Shown here piece by piece: positions 1 through 7,453 of a stretch of DNA of 61,715 nt. Location: assembly GCA_910588815.1 (NCBI GenBank), contig CAJUQY010000008.1:1-61715 (forward strand), given 5' to 3'. Position 1 is the first letter of the stretch; each line of letters starts with the position of its first letter. The notes beneath the pieces were generated by a model. That model worked only from the letters and a program-made list of their open reading frames with translations, made no database searches and had not been told where the DNA came from. Source of the stretch: an uncultured Lachnospiraceae bacterium. GTDB lineage: Bacteria > Bacillota > Clostridia > Lachnospirales > Lachnospiraceae. The translations under genes were made by a program, and so were the position numbers.

Positions 1-1
1 C

Positions 2-61
2 GCCTATAAGAACAAACAGATGGAGCTGCTGGCTGCCCGTATCGGTACCACAATTAAATAA
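2..61 (+). CDS. C-terminal end of an unidentified protein (cut by window edge)
   Basis: An open frame enters from the left edge and stops at a TAA at 59-61. The last residues read AYKNKQMELLAARIGTTIK. Nineteen residues are too few to assign a family and I do not recognise it. In related Clostridia the gene before phoH is often the sporulation gene yqfD, but this tail does not look like a membrane protein end, so I make no claim. It is transcribed toward phoH and is followed by an oppositely oriented gene relic. Confidence 0.4.
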   Translation, partial: AYKNKQMELLAARIGTTIK

Positions 62-100
62 TCTGCAAATCGAATGCTCTTTTAAAGAAAAAACAACACG

Positions 101-463
101 CTATTCCTTTTCGTCATATTCTCCCATCTCCTCTTCCATATTACGAATATTTAGTTCTGTGAGATTAGCCATTCTGGTGTAAAGATTCGTTGCTCGCTTA
201 AAAAGACCTATATTTTTGAGATGTAAGGTTATGTTCTTAATTTCAAGTTCTTTAATGCGTTTGTTGGCTTCTTCTAAGTCTGTATAGGTTCTTTTACCAA
301 TTACTGATTTTTGTTTAGAGTTATTTATGTAATCTATAATTTCTTGATTCTTATATATGAACGATTTGGAGCATCCTGCATTAAGCGAAACTCTCTCCAC
401 TGTAAGGAGGATGCCTTTCTTCACCATATCGTCAATGATTGATTTTGTCGGGACGGTCACGGA
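101..463 (-). pseudogene. Tn554-type transposon protein (TnpC / DUF6262-like) relic, 5' end missing
   Basis: On the minus strand a frame of about 120 residues ends at 101. It reads through a helix-turn-helix-like segment (GILLTVERVSLNAGCSKSF, followed by an IYKN motif) and then a long charged coiled-coil helix (YTDLEEANKRIKELEIKN). This order, 'aGvSrsflYkn' then coiled coil, is that of DUF6262/TnpC, the small third protein of Tn554-family transposons, as I know the family. Homology-like sequence stops near 463. Upstream of it the frame runs antisense to the phoH leader, with no ribosome site and no plausible start. The recombinase genes tnpA and tnpB, which should lie upstream (higher coordinates), are absent; phoH is there instead. 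The sequence is visibly A+T-rich against its neighbours. I read it as the leftover end of an old insertion. The family call comes from motif memory only. Confidence 0.5.
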
Positions 464-575
464 TGGAATCGATAAAAGAATAAAAAAAGGGGTTCTATTT
501 ATGGAAAAAGGTGTTAAAATAGGAGGGAGTGCCGCTGATTGAAAAAAGACAGTAAAAGGAGACGACAATAAATTC
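464..575 (+). other. Leader region of phoH
   Basis: This short region lies between the transposon relic and phoH. TAAAAT at 515-520 could be a -10 box, but no convincing -35 lies 16-18 bases upstream. A 13-codon ORF (501-542, MEKGVKIGGSAAD) has an AAGGGG site eight bases ahead of its ATG, and I cannot tell whether it is translated. AAAGGAG at 554-560 is about 15 bases from the phoH ATG, a longer spacing than usual. Confidence 0.3.
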
Positions 576-1607
576 ATGGCGATTGTGGAAACGATGATCG
601 ACATTCCGGCGGAGCATGAGCGGAATGTCTGTGGTCAGTTTGATTCCTTTTTAAAAAAGATTGAAAAAACGTTGAGGGTTACCATGGTTTCAAGAGACGG
701 GCTTTTAAAGGTGATCGGGCCGGAGCGGGCCGTATCCCAGGCGGAGCGGGTCTTAAATACTCTGCTCGGACTTTCCGGCCGGGGAAATGAGATCACGGAG
801 CAGAACGTGGACTATGCCCTGGCCATGGTATTCGAGGAAAGGGATGAAAAGCTTCTGGAGATCGATGAGGATCTCATCTGCCGGACCATCTCAGGGAGGC
901 CGGTGAAGCCGAAGACCATTGGACAGAAGGAATATGTGGACGCCATACGGGAGAAGATGATCGTCTTCGGCCTGGGGCCTGCCGGGACCGGAAAGACCTA
1001 CCTGGCCATGGCCATGGCGATCCAGGCGTTTAAGAATAATGAGGTCGGCCGGATTATCCTCACCAGGCCGGCCATTGAGGCCGGGGAGAAGCTTGGGTTT
1101 CTGCCGGGGGACTTGCAGAGCAAGATCGACCCCTATCTGCGGCCTCTTTATGATGCCCTCTATGAGATCATGGGGGCCGACAGCTATCTTCACAATGCGG
1201 AGAAGGGACTCATCGAGGTGGCGCCTTTAGCTTATATGAGGGGGCGTACCCTGGATAATGCCTATATCATCCTGGACGAAGCCCAGAACACGACGCCGGC
1301 CCAGATGAAGATGTTCCTTACCAGGATCGGCTTTGGCTCCAAGGTCATTGTCACCGGGGACATGAGCCAGCGGGATCTTGCCGGGGACGGGCCTTCGGGC
1401 CTCGACGTGGCGGTGAGAGTCCTCGGAAAGATAGAGGATATCGCTTTTATCCGGCTCTCGGACAAGGATATTGTGAGGCACCCTCTGGTCCAGAAGATCG
1501 TCAGAGCCTATGAGGCATATGAGAGTAAAAGCCGGGCCGGCGAGAAAAAGCGCAGTTTTGACGGAAACAGACAATGGGAACACAGACAGCGGGGGAGAGG
1601 ATTATGA
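576..1607 (+). CDS. phoH: PhoH-family ATPase
   Basis: This is a cytoplasmic P-loop ATPase of the PhoH family, which has an RNA-binding KH-like N-terminal part and a helicase-superfamily-1-like ATPase core. The 343 residues are the usual length. Walker A is GPAGTGKT at residues 134-141 and Walker B is IILDEAQN with D234 and E235. Residues 1-100 match the small N-terminal domain. The start at 576 is the only ATG that keeps this domain; its AAAGGAG lies rather far upstream. The stop overlaps the ATG of ybeY in an ATGA, so the two are translationally coupled. A role with the rRNA endonuclease YbeY in ribosome quality control is inferred from the conserved neighbourhood. Confidence 0.93.
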   Translation: MAIVETMIDIPAEHERNVCGQFDSFLKKIEKTLRVTMVSRDGLLKVIGPERAVSQAERVLNTLLGLSGRGNEITEQNVDYALAMVFEERDEKLLEIDEDLICRTISGRPVKPKTIGQKEYVDAIREKMIVFGLGPAGTGKTYLAMAMAIQAFKNNEVGRIILTRPAIEAGEKLGFLPGDLQSKIDPYLRPLYDALYEIMGADSYLHNAEKGLIEVAPLAYMRGRTLDNAYIILDEAQNTTPAQMKMFLTRIGFGSKVIVTGDMSQRDLAGDGPSGLDVAVRVLGKIEDIAFIRLSDKDIVRHPLVQKIVRAYEAYESKSRAGEKKRSFDGNRQWEHRQRGRGL

Positions 1608-2107
1608 CCTGTGAAATTTCTTATGAAGCAGATACGCTTCTTTCGATTCCTTACGGAGAGATCATCCGCCAAGTGGTGGAAGCGGCCATTGCCCAGGAGG
1701 GATGCCCCTATGAGGCGGAGGTGAGTGTCACCCTGACCTCCGGTGAGGAGGTGAGGAGGCTCAACCGGGAGTTTCGGGGCGTCGATCAGACCACAGACGT
1801 CCTCTCCTTTCCCATGTCGGAATACAAAGAACCGGCGGATTTTGATTTTCTGGAGGAGGACGCGGCGGCGGACTGCTTCAATCCGGAGACGGGAGAGCTC
1901 CTTTTGGGGGACATTGTTCTTTCTGTGGAAAAGATCAAAGAGCAGGCGCGGGAGTACGGCCATTCCTTAAAACGGGAGCTGGCGTTCTTAACTGCCCACA
2001 GCATGCTTCACCTCATGGGCTATGACCATATGGAGGAGGAGGAACGAAAACTCATGGAGGAGCGGCAGAGGCTTTTGATGGAAGCCCTGGACATTCCTAG
2101 AGGATAA
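1604..2107 (+). CDS. ybeY: Endoribonuclease YbeY, rRNA maturation factor
   Basis: YbeY is a single-strand-specific, zinc-dependent endoribonuclease needed for 16S rRNA 3'-end maturation and 70S quality control. The family zinc motif H-x3-H-x5-H is present as HSMLHLMGYDH, with H132, H136 and H142. I place the start at the ATG at 1604, not the in-frame ATG at 1574: 1604 has GGGGGAGAGG directly upstream and forms an ATGA overlap with the phoH stop. The resulting 167 residues match the family length. It is followed 16 bases later by the flippase gene, so all three are probably one transcript. Confidence 0.95.
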   Translation: MTCEISYEADTLLSIPYGEIIRQVVEAAIAQEGCPYEAEVSVTLTSGEEVRRLNREFRGVDQTTDVLSFPMSEYKEPADFDFLEEDAAADCFNPETGELLLGDIVLSVEKIKEQAREYGHSLKRELAFLTAHSMLHLMGYDHMEEEERKLMEERQRLLMEALDIPRG

Positions 2108-2123
2108 GGGGAAAGAAACGTTT

Positions 2124-3791
2124 ATGAGCGTCAAGAACCAAAGACCTAAGAAAAAGAAAAAATCCAATAATTTCCTGGTGCAGGGCTCCATTCTCGCGGC
2201 GGCGGGGATTCTGGTGCGGATCATCGGCATGGTCTACCGGATTCCCATGCAGAACAAGATCGGAAGCGCTGCCATGGGGATCTACTCGTCGGCTTATTAT
2301 ATCTATAATATCATGCTCCTGCTGTCCTCCTACAGCCTGCCCCTGGCCGTCTCCAAGATGGTATCGGCCCGGGTGGCCCTGGGACAGCATAAGAATGCGT
2401 ACAGGATCTTTAAAAGCTCCCTGATCTTCTCACTGGTTTCCGGAGGGATCGCCGGTCTGGCGACATTCTTCGGGGCTGATTTTTTCGCGGCGAAGCTTCT
2501 GCATGAGCCGGGAGCCGCCTATGCCATCAAAGTACTGGCGCCGACTATCTTTATCATGGCTTTTCTGGGAACTCTGCGGGGGTATTTCCAAGGACTTGGC
2601 ACCATGATGCCCACGGCGGTGTCCCAGGTGCTGGAGCAGATCGTCAATGCGGGGATCAGTATTGCGGCGGCCTTTTTTCTTTTTGACATCGGGGCACAGA
2701 TGGATCTGGAAAAGGGCGCCAAAACCTATGCCGACGCCTACGGGGCCGCCGGCGGGACCATCGGCACGGCTGCCGGGGCGCTCATCGCGTTTTTATTCTG
2801 CATCCTGATTTTTTTCCTGTACCGGAGGGTCTTAAGGCGGCAGATGCACCGGGATAAGACGGTGATGCTGGAGTCCTACGGGAATATCGCCAGAGTTCTG
2901 GTGGCTACCATTATTCCTGTCATTATCAGTGGCACCGTCTATAATATCAGCAGCCTCATCGACAACAGTGTTTACGGGTTTTATATGAAGTCCACGGGGG
3001 AGACGGCCCACTACATGGCCAACTGGGGCGTTTATTCCGGCCAATATTATCTGCTGATCAACGTACCCATCGCGATTTCCAACGCCCTGGCCTCCTCCAT
3101 GCTCCCGGCCCTCACGAGGACGGTGGCCGAGGGAAGGAAGGGGGAAATTTTAAGAAAAGTCAATGTGACTGTCCGTTTCTCCATGCTGGTGGCCATTCCG
3201 GCTGCAGTGGGTCTCACGGTCTTAGGATTTCCCATCGTCAGCCTTTTGTTCCGGCAGGATACGAAGCTGGGAGGGGATCTGTTGTTTTTAGGCTCCCTGG
3301 CCGTGGTATTTTTTTCGCTGTCCACCATCACCAACGGGATCTTGCAGGGAATCAACCGGATGAAGACTCCGGTTGTCAATGCCATGATCTCCCTGGTGCT
3401 CCATGTGGGTATACTGGCCGTCGTGCTTTACGGCCTTGACATGGGAATCTACGGCGTGGTTGTGGCAAATATGTTTTTCGGGCTGACCATGTGCATGTTC
3501 AACGGCGTGTCCATCGCGAAATATCTCCATTACCGGCAGGAGGTCAAGAAAACTTTCGTGCTTCCGTTTCTGGCATCGGCCATTATGGGGGGGCTTTCCT
3601 ACGGTGTGTACTATCTTCTGAACAGGTTTACGCAGAGCAATGTCATCGCCTGTGTGACGGCAGTCTTCGTGGCGGTAATCGTGTATTTTATCCTGCTGCT
3701 TTTGTTCCGGTGCATCAGTGAAAAGGAGCTTCGCAGCATGCCCATGGGAGGGAAGGCTGTCCGTGTGGCGAAGAAGCTTCATCTGATGTAG
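2124..3791 (+). CDS. MurJ/SpoVB-family polysaccharide flippase (MOP superfamily)
   Basis: This is a polytopic membrane protein of 555 residues, with about 14 hydrophobic segments after a lysine-rich cytoplasmic N-terminus (KNQRPKKKKKSNN). The first helix (FLVQGSILAAAGILVRIIGM) and the following YRIPMQNKIG are typical of the YtgP/SpoVB branch of the MOP flippases. In Bacillus, YtgP is the lipid II flippase MurJ and SpoVB is the sporulation paralogue. The sequence alone does not say which role applies. Lipid II export is likely, given its place in the housekeeping phoH-ybeY cluster. A GGGGAAAG site precedes the ATG. A strong terminator follows. Confidence 0.85.
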   Translation: MSVKNQRPKKKKKSNNFLVQGSILAAAGILVRIIGMVYRIPMQNKIGSAAMGIYSSAYYIYNIMLLLSSYSLPLAVSKMVSARVALGQHKNAYRIFKSSLIFSLVSGGIAGLATFFGADFFAAKLLHEPGAAYAIKVLAPTIFIMAFLGTLRGYFQGLGTMMPTAVSQVLEQIVNAGISIAAAFFLFDIGAQMDLEKGAKTYADAYGAAGGTIGTAAGALIAFLFCILIFFLYRRVLRRQMHRDKTVMLESYGNIARVLVATIIPVIISGTVYNISSLIDNSVYGFYMKSTGETAHYMANWGVYSGQYYLLINVPIAISNALASSMLPALTRTVAEGRKGEILRKVNVTVRFSMLVAIPAAVGLTVLGFPIVSLLFRQDTKLGGDLLFLGSLAVVFFSLSTITNGILQGINRMKTPVVNAMISLVLHVGILAVVLYGLDMGIYGVVVANMFFGLTMCMFNGVSIAKYLHYRQEVKKTFVLPFLASAIMGGLSYGVYYLLNRFTQSNVIACVTAVFVAVIVYFILLLLFRCISEKELRSMPMGGKAVRVAKKLHLM

Positions 3792-3840
3792 AGCTTTTCT
3801 GTATATCTGTATATTTTTCTTTTTATCAGCCAATACTTGG

Positions 3841-3869
3841 AAGGAGGATCCGATATCCTCCTTTTTATT
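3841..3869 (+). terminator. Rho-independent terminator after the flippase gene
   Basis: A nine-base-pair stem (AAGGAGGAT / ATCCTCCTT) with a CCGAT loop is followed by TTTATT. It closes the phoH-ybeY-flippase transcript, 50 bases after the stop codon. Confidence 0.85.
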
Positions 3870-3872
3870 ATG

Positions 3873-4013
3873 CGCACGGGTGCCAAAAGGAAAATTGTCG
3901 TCAGAGCCGACGGGCCCCGGCGCGGCGAGTAGGGGAAGATAAATCTTCCCTGCTCGATTACGCACGGGCGCCTGAGGGAAAAGTGCCGTCAGAGCCGACA
4001 GGCCCCGGCGCGG
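3873..4013 (+). repeat. Composite palindromic repeat, copy 1 (hairpins A-B-A')
   Basis: Three hairpins lie in series. Unit A (about 3875-3924) has outer arms starting CGGGTGCC and an inner GTCG/CGAC pair. Unit B (3926-3956) pairs CGAGTAGGGGAAGAT with its near-complement ending CCCTGCTCG. Unit A' (about 3963-4013) resembles A. Related copies occur at 37058-37150 and, inverted, at 53857-53996. All carry the conserved AAAGGAA-like bulge between outer and inner arms of unit A. This looks like a REP/BIME-type intergenic element. No ORF is present. It sits between a terminator and the next gene. Confidence 0.8.
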
Positions 4014-4049
4014 TTTTATCGGATTATAAAGAACGGAGTGAAAGCTGTT

Positions 4050-4721
4050 ATGAAGAAAAGCTTATGGATTTGGGTATCCGGTTTTTGTCTGTTTTTTTTC
4101 CTGTTTTCCACGGTTTATTATTTCAGTTACCGGAATCTGGAATTGAAAAAGCAGTTGGAGATTGCAGAAGAGAAAGCGAACGTTTTGTCTGCCAGAGGGG
4201 CCGAAGCGGGACGGGAGGCGGGGGAAGCCGCAGGAGAAACCACGAAAGAGACGGCTCTGGACGGACCGGAGGTTTTGGAAGAGAGCGCCCTGGCCGCAGA
4301 GCAGCAGAATGTGCTTTCCGTAAGCAACAGCATGCTGTATATTGCTCAAAATTATAATGAGGCGGACGGAAAGATCACGGAAACGATTCTCCCCGTGCCG
4401 GAGGAATATATGGGGCTTACCAGAGAAGGGCTGATCGAACGGCTCAAGGAGGAGGGGGGCGGGAAAAGCCTGGTCTCGTTTTCTGCGGACCGGCTGGTGA
4501 TCCGAAGCCGGGAGGCGGTAGACCCGGGAAGCTACCGGTTTCTGCTGCTGTTAGAGGAGGGGTATCTTAAGATTTACTACAGCGACAGGAGCGACGTCTA
4601 TATGGAAACTTATCTGACGGAGGACGAGCTTCCGGAGAGTGAGGTGGATGTTCTGAAGACGGGCTATTATATCAAAGGTGTGGAAGAACTTTATGATTAT
4701 CTGGAATCCATCACCAGCTGA
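4050..4721 (+). CDS. Membrane-anchored protein with a BofC-like C-terminal domain
   Basis: This 223-residue protein has a short basic N-terminus, one membrane segment (roughly residues 5-25) and a charged helical stretch rich in E, A and K (about 30-90). A C-terminal domain follows (about 110-223) with the pattern of strands 'LVIRS...GSYRFLLLLEEGYLKIYYSD' and a final YYIKGVEELYDYLES helix. That strand order and the 'GI.v.s.eeL...L' ending recall Bacillus BofC, a forespore inhibitor of SpoIVB signalling. The match is from memory and weak. The ATG at 4050 has GGAG at 4035-4038; an in-frame GTG at 4038 has no site. It lies alone between a repeat and the kinase operon promoter. Confidence 0.5.
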   Translation: MKKSLWIWVSGFCLFFFLFSTVYYFSYRNLELKKQLEIAEEKANVLSARGAEAGREAGEAAGETTKETALDGPEVLEESALAAEQQNVLSVSNSMLYIAQNYNEADGKITETILPVPEEYMGLTREGLIERLKEEGGGKSLVSFSADRLVIRSREAVDPGSYRFLLLLEEGYLKIYYSDRSDVYMETYLTEDELPESEVDVLKTGYYIKGVEELYDYLESITS

Positions 4722-4771
4722 TTCTGTGAAAAATGAAGAATCGCGTTTTCTCATGATTCCAAAAGATATGG

Positions 4772-4800
4772 TTGCCGAATTCTCTGCCGGGGATTATAAT
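4772..4800 (+). promoter_or_regulatory. Sigma-A-type promoter of the kinase operon
   Basis: TTGCCG at 4772-4777 and TATAAT at 4795-4800 are separated by 17 bases. It is about 50 bases ahead of the histidine kinase start and probably drives the tightly packed genes from there to about 12.9 kb. Confidence 0.75.
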
Positions 4801-4852
4801 AGACAGAGAAAAGCCGGCGGCGTCCGGTGTTTGACGATGAGGGATTTGCGTG

Positions 4853-7453
4853 ATGGAAAAGAAAAAGAGATGGAAAAAAGCAGGGGTCGGGCGGGGGTTT
4901 ATCGGGTTGATCGTACTGGTTTTTCTGGTATTGGCGGTCATTGTGTTTTCCGTGTCAAGAAGAGTTTCCAGGGAAATGGCGGGAGCAGCCATCGGAAATT
5001 TGAGTGAAAGCCTGGAGCTGATTCAGGGGACGATCGAAGCAATCCTCGGGATGGAAGCGGAGTTCCAGAAGGAAATCGCCCAGGAGCTCGCCGCTTCCGG
5101 CCAGCCGGAGGTATTCCTCTCTTCATATGGAAGCAATAAGGCTATGGCGAGGCTTTCTCTGGTATTTTCGGGTGAGACGGAGGGGATTTCCAACACAGGA
5201 GAGGCTTTTTTGCCGGAAGAGCTGGATTTTTCCACCGGGAAGACCGTGGAAGGGCTCCCCATCTCCAGGTCTTATTTAAACAGTATGGGGACCTGGGCTT
5301 ATACCATGTCCTGTCCTGTCTCCATAGACGGCAGGCAGGTTGCCACGCTCTATATTGAATATATTTATGATGCCCTGGATGATGCCCTTCCAGATAAATT
5401 TTATAATACCAATGCGACGCTTTATGTCATGGACACCATCAGTGAGAGGCTGGTGCTCAAGCCCAAGGGTATGGGAGAAAGGGATGCCGGCCATTTGAAC
5501 CTGGAGGATTTCTGCCGGGCCAACAATATCGTGGAAGAGAAGAACCAGACCATGATTGCAGAAAGCCTGAAGACCGGAAAAAATGTCATGTTCTACCACG
5601 ATGTCCGGGGACGGGAGTCTCTGATCTATATGTGGGCGGTGGAGGACAGCGCCCTGTATCTGATCGGATACGTGCCGGTGGAGGCAATCCAGCAGGAGGG
5701 ACGGGCCGTAAATCAGAATATTTATATCGTGGTCGCTTCCATGCTGGTGGCTTTTTCTGTCTGCGTGATTTTCTATTTCCTGACGGAGCGGCAGAAGAGC
5801 CGTATCCGCAAGGAACGGGAGGAAGAGCGGAAGATACATAACCAACAGCTGGCGGAAGCGCTGCAGGCAGCCCAGATCGCCAGCCATTCCAAAACGATGT
5901 TTCTCTCCAATATGTCCCACGATATCCGCACGCCCATGAACGCTATTTTAGGGTTTGCGGCGCTCCTTGAGAAGAATGCCGACTATCCTGTAAGGGTCCG
6001 GGAATATACCAAGAAGATCACGGCATCCGGCCAGCACCTTTTGGGACTCATCAATGACGTTCTGGACGTTTCCAAGATCGAGAGCGGGAAGGTGGTGCTC
6101 ACCATCGGGGAGTTTGCCTTAAACCATGTGGTGGCCTCCGTGGATTCTATTATCCGGCCGGCGGCCAAGGCCAAGGGGCAGGAGTTTGAGATCACGGTAA
6201 CAGGCGTCAAACACGAGTGCCTGATCGGGGATGAGACCAGGTTAAACCAGATTTTGTTAAATCTGCTCTCCAATGCCGTCAAGTATACGGGGGAGGGCGG
6301 AACGATCTGGTTTAGGATTATCGGGTTAGAGCAGCGGTCTCCCCAGTATGAGCATATCCGGATCGAGGTGGAAGATAACGGATTCGGCATGACTCCAGAG
6401 TACCTGGAGGTCATTTTTGACGCCTTTACAAGGGCGGAGAACAGCACCACCAACAAGGTCCAGGGCACAGGCCTTGGCATGGCGATTACAAAGAACATCG
6501 TGGAACTGATGGGCGGGACCATTAAGGTTTCCAGTGAGGTGGATAAAGGAACGCTCTTTACGGTCGATTTGGAGCTTCGGCTCCCGGAGGAAACCATGGA
6601 TGCCCAGTTCTGGCCGAACCACGGGATATCAAGGATCTTAACCATTGACGATGACGAGGGGATCTGTCGGAATATCCAGATGCTGATGGAAGGCTCAGGC
6701 GTTTCTGTGGATATCGCCTTAAGCGGAGAAGAGGGCATTGAGCAGGTTCAGGCATATAATGGTCAGGGAGGCTCCTATGACGTGATCCTTCTGGACTGGC
6801 AGATGCCGGGACATATGAGCGGCCTGGAGACGGCGCAGCGGCTCAGGGATGTTCTCACGGAGCATGTACCGATTTTCTTCCTGACTTCCTACGACTGGAA
6901 TGAGATTGAGGACCAGGCGTCCTGTGCGGGTACAGACGGTTATTTGACGAAACCGTTTTTCGTGTCCGCTTTTATGGAAAAGATCCTGGAGCTTCCGAGG
7001 GAGGGGCTCCATGCACACGCAAAGAACGGTTTTGCGACGGAGGGGCATGCCAGCCTGGAAGGCCATCATTTTTTGGTGGCGGAGGACAATGAGATCAACG
7101 CGGAGATCGTACAGGAATTTCTGGATATGGACAGCGCCTCCTGCGAACTGGTAGAAAACGGGCTTTTGGCCCTGGAACTTTTTAAGGCTTCCGAGCCCGG
7201 CCGGTTTGACGCCATTTTGATGGATGTCCAGATGCCGGTCATGAACGGCTATGAGGCTACCCGGGCGATCCGTGCCCTGGACAGAGAGGATGCGAAGGAG
7301 ATTCCGATCATTGCCATGACGGCCAACGCATTTTCGGAGGATGTGAAGGAAGCCATGGATGCCGGGATGAACGCCCATGTGGCGAAGCCCATTGACATGG
7401 AGCTTCTCAGGGTCGCTGTCAATCAATTTTCAAAAAGGAGGAAGGAGTCATGA
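4853..7453 (+). CDS. Membrane hybrid sensor histidine kinase with two receiver domains
   Basis: Residue numbers count from the in-frame GTG at 4850; the ATG at 4853 follows it directly. A basic N-terminus leads into TM1 (about 16-37), then an extracytoplasmic sensor region of about 250 residues and TM2 (about 291-312). Next come a linker coiled coil, a HisKA domain with phospho-acceptor H357 in SHDIRTPMNA, and a HATPase with N-, G1- and G2-type boxes (NLLSNAVKYT, DNGFGM, GTGLGMAI). Two receiver domains follow, with phospho-acceptors D649 (LLDWQMPG) and D792 (LMDVQMP). There is no HPt and no DNA-binding output domain, so the phosphate must go to a partner encoded elsewhere, or the receivers act by themselves. 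The stop overlaps the start of a solute-binding lipoprotein gene by four bases, which suggests that the lipoprotein presents the ligand to the sensor region. Confidence 0.93.
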   Translation: MEKKKRWKKAGVGRGFIGLIVLVFLVLAVIVFSVSRRVSREMAGAAIGNLSESLELIQGTIEAILGMEAEFQKEIAQELAASGQPEVFLSSYGSNKAMARLSLVFSGETEGISNTGEAFLPEELDFSTGKTVEGLPISRSYLNSMGTWAYTMSCPVSIDGRQVATLYIEYIYDALDDALPDKFYNTNATLYVMDTISERLVLKPKGMGERDAGHLNLEDFCRANNIVEEKNQTMIAESLKTGKNVMFYHDVRGRESLIYMWAVEDSALYLIGYVPVEAIQQEGRAVNQNIYIVVASMLVAFSVCVIFYFLTERQKSRIRKEREEERKIHNQQLAEALQAAQIASHSKTMFLSNMSHDIRTPMNAILGFAALLEKNADYPVRVREYTKKITASGQHLLGLINDVLDVSKIESGKVVLTIGEFALNHVVASVDSIIRPAAKAKGQEFEITVTGVKHECLIGDETRLNQILLNLLSNAVKYTGEGGTIWFRIIGLEQRSPQYEHIRIEVEDNGFGMTPEYLEVIFDAFTRAENSTTNKVQGTGLGMAITKNIVELMGGTIKVSSEVDKGTLFTVDLELRLPEETMDAQFWPNHGISRILTIDDDEGICRNIQMLMEGSGVSVDIALSGEEGIEQVQAYNGQGGSYDVILLDWQMPGHMSGLETAQRLRDVLTEHVPIFFLTSYDWNEIEDQASCAGTDGYLTKPFFVSAFMEKILELPREGLHAHAKNGFATEGHASLEGHHFLVAEDNEINAEIVQEFLDMDSASCELVENGLLALELFKASEPGRFDAILMDVQMPVMNGYEATRAIRALDREDAKEIPIIAMTANAFSEDVKEAMDAGMNAHVAKPIDMELLRVAVNQFSKRRKES

